64,000 nucleotides of DNA, from contig NW_025335268.1 of the NCBI RefSeq assembly GCF_004798865.1, positions 38,579,485-38,643,484 on the forward strand, in the 5' to 3' direction. The first letter of the stretch is position 1. Each line of letters starts with the position of its first letter. The stretch comes from Varanus komodoensis. Taxonomy: Eukaryota; Chordata; Lepidosauria; Squamata; Varanidae. This document shows, piece by piece, positions 58,493-64,000 of this stretch. A program made the translations under genes and the position numbers. Below the pieces are notes generated by a model. It did not search any database and had not been told where the DNA came from. It worked only from the letters and a program-made list of their open reading frames with translations.

Positions 58493-60970
58493 TAGGCCTT
58501 GGCTAAAGAGCACCCCAGCGCTTTCCTTTAATGGAGGAAGCTGGAAGGCAGAAAAGCAGTGGTAGCTAGTCGTAGAGAGCAAGTAAAGAAAACTGGAGAA
58601 AAGTCTCCTGCAGGGGTGACAGCCAGGAAAGATGGTGTTCTTGAAAGACTATAATTAAGAGATCAAGGAAAGGAGTAAGATCACATGGGTTAGGCAGCAC
58701 TAACGGGGGGACAGTGTTTCACACCAACCAGTCAGATATTTGCTGCAGATCTCTATTTTGCGGTGACTGAGAATGAAACTATAAACACAACAAGGAAAAA
58801 GGGCAGCTGCATCATTTGATCAGTCAGACCAAATTATATATGTATTTTATTAATCTTATTTTTTCCTTTTGGTTTGCAAAACTATATACCGCATTGTACC
58901 TAGGGAATCCTCTAACTGTGTAGAAATCATGATCTTACTTTGGTTGCTGATAGGCACTTGAACATGAGTTCAGTATAGGAGGGAATGATAACCTCTTATT
59001 TTTATACTTGGAAATATTTTTAAAGCAGACATATTAAATTTGATATACTAGTTTATGAACATTTGGATATGTATTGAGTGAAAGTCACAGAATCCCATGA
59101 CATTTAAATTGTGGTGGTGGTGTTTAAAAACTTTTCAAGAAGCAAACACTAAAGAAGCTCATGGTATTTAACAACTCACCAAATGTTCCTTTTCTTGTCC
59201 TTGTATTCAAAACAGCCCTTTGACTTGTTCTGTTTCAGGGTCCAGGTCGATATCATAGAAGCAAGGTCTTGTAGGTAATCCTGGCATAGTGCTCATCTAG
59301 GGGAACAAATGAACCAGAAGTTGCAGTTCTGTGTTCGTAAGCTGATAACCACCGTGCGCCTATAGACCATGATGAAGTGAAATACCATATTGTTCTCGTC
59401 ACATGCACTGAAAAGAATAAAGCCATCTGCTACTCCAATCCCCTTTTTCTAAACCCTAAACTTTAAACATATTTATTTGTGCTCAGGTTGCTAGCAAAGA
59501 ACTTTTGGGAAATAAAATCCAAGGCAGTACTATGTAAAACTCTGTGGCATAGGATTTTAAAGAATTTTCCACACTTGGAGACTATAGTAAAGGAACTAGG
59601 TATGTAAATAGCTAACAATAATCAACTGGAGTAATTCAGAGAAATGCGGTAATAATGTGGGCTGCTGTTTTAAGCTGTTCTAGTCAGCTCAGTTCTGAAG
59701 GTGCATTTCCAGGGACAATACATTATTTAATACACATGTACTGGTAATAACCACCCAAAAGCAATTTAAGGATAAATATTTCCTCAGCATAAATATCAAA
59801 TGAAATTATCTTGCTTGAATAATTAGTGAATTATATGACAACCATTACAAAATAATATTAATTAAATTTAATTTGGATGCTGCCAAGTACATCGAGTCTC
59901 TACCACAAATAATAAAGGAAACTATTTGTCAGAAAGTTTTCACAAATTATACTGCTGCTCCTTCCTTTTAAGATGCTGCTGAGCCCACCTCACCCACTCT
60001 GTGCTGCAAATGACGAACCCTTCCCAGGCTTAGCCCTCCAGCTCTGAAACAATGAGCCCAAGAGAAGGGGAAATTGTGTCCCAGGACATTTACAGGAAAG
60101 AACAGGCGCATGTGTGTGGTTTACTACTTCTCCTATCCATGAATTTTGTCCGCATTTGCCTCCTCAGTTACTTTGAGAAATTTGGGATCGCACAGTTACT
60201 GGCTGAGTTTATTTCTCTAAGAATCACATGGTGCAAGATAAGACCAGATCCCTGCACAGGCACTGTCTCCATGTACCAACTGAATAATTTGAAATGCATA
60301 TCTATGCTTAAAACTGGATCCATAAAGATCGGGTGCAGGGAAGCTTTGAGAATCCCAGAAAGTAGGCAACTTTCGTTTTCTGTGTTCCGGTAAGAAAGAT
60401 GTATTGACTATGAACATTCAAAAAACAGAAAAAGTCACTCCCTTATGCAATTAAGAAAGCAAAGCAGGGTAAAGAAGATGCTTTTGCTCATGCAAGATAG
60501 CTGGACCCAATGAGCTCCCCTCACTTCCCCTCCACCCCCATGTCATGGCTCAGTCCATTCAACAGAGTCCTGATGCTTGGGAGAAGCTTTTTGGAAGACT
60601 GGAGTTGGGGCTGCTGGCAGTCGGGAGGGAGGGGTAGTCACCGTTCATGGACTTTTCTTTAGCTCCAAGCCAGAGCTTCCACCAGTGACCACCATGATCT
60701 TTATTCCTGAGGCTTTGATAGATCCTGTTTACAGATATTCAAGTAGGAGTAGCAGGGAAATGGAAACAGGGATTCTCAGTATGACAGGATGTTTGATACT
60801 GTCCATTCTGTGAGGTACATAATATGCACACTAATCTGCATATAAATATCTGTAGAGTTTTATGAACCCCAATAGCCCCTGCCTCTGTCATCAGATCTGT
60901 AAACTGACACAATCATTGGGCATATGGTGCTCCTTTAAATAGATCTAAGCCCTGGTTGGTAGACAATATA
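58493..60970. other. Unrecognised interval
   Basis: About 2.5 kb with no recognised repeat. A 113-codon plus-strand frame (60052-60393) ends two bases after a donor-like GTTCCG|GTAAGA at 60390, but I recognise no homology and no partner exon. Confidence 0.45.
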
Positions 60971-61485
60971 CAGTGGTACCTCGGCTCATGAATGCCTCAG
61001 TTCACGACCAAATCAGGTTGCAAACAAAAATTTCATAAAAATTTTGACTCAGGTCATGAACTCTGCATTGGGTGGCGTGAGGAGATGGCCACGATCATGC
61101 TGGGGGCGGGAGGGGAGATGGCTGAGGTTGCGCCAGTCTTTCCTGCAGGAGCACAACCGCGAATCTCTGCCATCTCTCCCCCGCCCCCCCAGTGCACCGG
61201 GATGACGGGTGCGTGCAGGGATGAGAGGGCGCGATCGCGGTCGTGCTGTGAGGGGGCAGGGAGATGGCCGCGCTCATGCTCAGGGTGCGGGGGGGGGGGA
61301 TGGCCACAATCTTTGTTGTTCTTTGTCACTTTGCTTTACATTTTTCTGATTTAAAAAAATAGTTACAGAACGGATTAACCTTATTTATATTGAACCTTAT
61401 GGGGAAATTTAATTTGACTCACAACCAATTTGAATCATGACCAGATTCCTGGAACAGATTAAGTTAGTGAGCCAAGATACCACTG
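60971..61485 (+). mobile_element. Pogo/Tigger-type MITE, complete ends
   Basis: It starts CAGTGGTACCTCGGCTCATG and ends GTGAGCCAAGATACCACTG, forming terminal inverted repeats with TA on both sides (60969-60970 and 61486-61487). The 515 bp body parallels the truncated copy at 7710-8299 at both ends but has a different G/C-rich middle. It has no transposase. Confidence 0.85.
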
Positions 61486-61748
61486 TACTAGCACAGGATT
61501 TTGTTTGACTTTAAAAGTTTAGAATTATCCTCAAGAGAGAAGGTGTTGTCAGAAGTGGCTTTCACAAGCTGACCTCTCCTACAGAAAATAAAAGAAACCT
61601 CAGGCTGTGCAGACAAGATGGACTTGCTTTAGAAAAGAATCAACATTTTAAAATTGCTAATAATTTCACACATTGAAATAGCAGTCTTTTCTAAAACAAC
61701 TGAAATATGTATTTTAAGAGAGAGAATCTCTATCTCTGTGTACACTAT

Positions 61749-61798
61749 TGTATTTACTCTGAGTGTGCACATGTGTGTCCACACACAGAGTAAATACA
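61749..61798. repeat. 50 bp near-palindrome
   Basis: TGTATTTACTCTG (61749-61761) and CAGAGTAAATACA (61786-61798) are perfect inverted 13-base arms. The inner GTGTG and CACAC bases extend the stem to about 20 pairs around a short centre. Function unknown. Confidence 0.9.
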
Positions 61799-62754
61799 TG
61801 GTTTATGAAAGCAGTTCAATAAAAAAAAATTACCCCAATTTTTAAAAGCAAGGCTTATTAACATGGTTTTATGAAGATGTTTGACTATATATTTACCCAA
61901 GTAAAAGTAAAAATTTAACCAGGACATTTAACCTTTACGGACACTGTCCCTTTCTTTCCCAGAGTGTCATAACCTGCTAATAGCAAAGTATTACTTTTCA
62001 TGTTTGCTTATTTAAATGTATGTATGTATGTATTTAAATGTATGTATGTTTATTTAAAAACAAAACATACATAATAAAAACCTATGTGGTAGTAAAAAGA
62101 TTACAAACAGCAACAGCAGCAAAAATTCTAGAATGTTTATAATCTTTAACCTGTATTTTCCTTTATTTAGTAGGCAGCTGTTGCCAAACACATCAGTAAT
62201 GCTTTGCCTGACTTAAGCAAGAGCTGGTTTGCTATAAACTATATCAGTGTTCTGTACTGGTTCCAGAAGCACTAACTGTACAATTTCCACTATCTTTCAG
62301 CAAGTAATGTCTGCTTCCACAGTATGTCACAACCAAAATCCATCCCAATTGACATGCATAACTTTGAACTTGTAATTCAGTCCTTGAATTACAAGTCTCT
62401 TTCTTCTAGGCCAGCACACACAAGAGGTACTTAAGTAGTTCTTTAAATGCAGGTATCTGCACAATGACAGCTTCATCATCTTGACATTTTAGGCTTATAC
62501 TGGAAATAGAACAGTTGGCTAGTAGTCGCAATGAATATGGTTGGCATCTTTCCAACTCCCCTTAAAAAGAAGTAGGTGATCAGGCCAATTTTCAAACACA
62601 GAACTTTGAATGGTATTCAAACCTTGCGTTGAAAGATGTACTGCATATTTTAAGGGAAATACTGATTTTCTGATTTCACTGAGTTATCAGAGGAATAGCA
62701 ATGCAATTATTTCAATAATATGTTGGACACTGAGGTTGGAACTCTGCTCATACT

Positions 62755-62835
62755 TACAAGTGATATTTGTCAATTTGTCAATGTTACAACTGACATTTGT
62801 CAATGTTAAAAGTGTTATTTGTCAATTTCCCCCTT
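62755..62835. repeat. Short tandem repeat, about 22-30 bp unit
   Basis: The core ATTTGTCAAT recurs at about 62766, 62793 and 62819, with TTGTCAATGTTA variants between. It looks like a small imperfect minisatellite. Confidence 0.75.
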
Positions 62836-64000
62836 TCTCTTGATCTGTTCATTCTGACGGTAAATATGACCAAAGTCTGGAAGGAATGGAGGTAAGTTAA
62901 GTGTTGGCAGGTCCCATGCCCAACCCAATCATGGAAATGCATTAGGGCTGGGAAGGGTTGTAGGTAGTGGCAAAAGAAGAGAAAGCAGTAGAAGGATCAA
63001 CAGACTTCTCTTGGTCCAAAATATGGTGGCAATCCCCAGTTCATCAAAAGCTCTAGCACAGGCAGTGGCAGCAAGGGGGGAAAACAGCTCCAGATATGGG
63101 GGAATGGATGTTCCAAACACATTTATAGCTCTGTCTTTTTCAGGATTGTAATACTCGAGAAACCTAATGTTTAGAAAAGGATTTTGTCTTTTATTTCCTG
63201 GAAGAATTGAGACCTGAGATGAGGCTCTGAGATGAGTGATATGTAACAGTTGGTCACCAATGTGATAAAAGCCAGCTAGAAGGGACACTTTTTAAATAAC
63301 GAGTTAGTACATCTCAGGTAATTGCTGTGCAATCAACAAAATCAAAATAAGCTAGTGAGAAATTTAAAAAGCCACCAGAAACAAACAATAAAAGACAAGA
63401 CAAATAGTCTCTGCTAACACGACCGCCACTGAAGAAAAGCAGTAGTTATTATATATGCAGTAATATGTGATATTTTGCCATTATCCAAGGGAAAGAGTTC
63501 ATAGTTCAAAGGCAAAGGTCACAGCCTATGCAGAAACAGCATCACATGATTCCAACATACTTAGAAATTACTTGGTAAGTATGCAAACAAAACATGAAAC
63601 CAAGAGACTCCAGCTCTTGATGCTCCTCTTAGCTCATCATAGTTTTAAGTCTATATCATTAATACATTCTCAACAGAAAAAACAAAACAAAACAAAGACC
63701 CTGTAAATTAGGTATTCATACCTGGAGTAAGGAAGAATCACATATGCTCTGTCCATCATTTACACCATAATTCTTCCATGCTTTTACATATTTCATGAGT
63801 TTCACAAGCACAGTATCTTTAACTCAACTGCATTGAAAGGAAAATAGAATACCCCTTGGGCCAAAGAAATAAAGCTAAGAAATTATTCACACAGTGCCAG
63901 TTTTTATAAGCAAAATACGTAGGAAATTGCAAAATGTGAAGTGTATAACATGACATACCTGTGTATGTGGAAAGAACTTATACTTGGACCATATAAGCAG

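Larger units (their letters stand above)
61486..64000. other. Unrecognised interval with small repeats
   Basis: Contains an (ATGT)n array at about 62016-62048 plus the palindrome and short tandem repeat described separately. A 119-codon minus-strand frame (62929-63288) resembles no protein I recognise. No gene recognised. Confidence 0.5.

Noticed and set aside
60052-60393. 113-codon frame ending at a donor-like site
   Set aside because: No homology recognised and no partner exon; a single GTAAGA match is expected often by chance.

Overview
The window looks like intergenic or intronic DNA from a squamate reptile, most likely a lizard. I infer this from its repeats: 5'-truncated BovB (RTE) LINE copies, a BovB-related RTE LINE, CR1 and L2-like LINEs, a Penelope-like element, a tRNA-derived SINE ending in an AATAAATA tail, and many short hAT and pogo/Tigger-like DNA transposons. 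Active BovB together with CR1, L2-like and Penelope-like elements is the usual mixture for squamates. I cannot name the species. I see no complete protein-coding gene, rRNA, tRNA, CRISPR array or bacterial sequence, and I recognised no retrovirus or LTR element.

Layout. 1-12.9 kb is mostly unrecognised AT-rich DNA with a BovB tail (1.85 kb), an L2-like tail (2.07 kb), a CR1 tail (2.5 kb) and a truncated pogo-type MITE (7.7 kb). 12.9-15.5 kb is a nest: an RTE LINE split by two hAT elements sitting side by side, followed by a second BovB copy with clear target-site duplications. 17.6-19.1 kb is free of recognised repeats and rich in CpG, and is the best candidate for a regulatory region. 19.7-24.6 kb has L2-like, SINE and CR1 pieces and one weak exon-like segment (23.67 kb). 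25.3-26.2 kb is a decayed Penelope-like element. 27.1-28.0 kb is an L2-like fragment next to a 575 bp hAT.

32.5-35.3 kb holds a GC-rich hAT, an L2-like tail, and a 1.36 kb pogo-type element carrying a GC-rich tandem repeat of about 230 bp. 37.1-39.1 kb is a CR1 reverse-transcriptase region split by a small hAT. 40.2 kb has a fragment resembling U2 snRNA, and 40.8-41.5 kb two CR1 tails facing each other. 42.2-43.7 kb holds three short DNA transposons. 45.4-46.5 kb holds the longest open frame, the last third of an L2-like reverse transcriptase. 47.6-48.0 kb is another GC-rich hAT. The remainder (48-64 kb) is sparse: Penelope-like, SINE, CR1, RTE, hAT and MITE pieces in unrecognised sequence.

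The elements do not form a pathway. The window records successive transposon insertions, and several hAT copies share the target palindrome TCTAGA. I found no convincing new biological system. The leads most worth checking are the CpG-rich repeat-free block, the exon-like segment, the pogo-type element with its internal tandem array, and an unnamed repeat pair about 2.4 kb apart.
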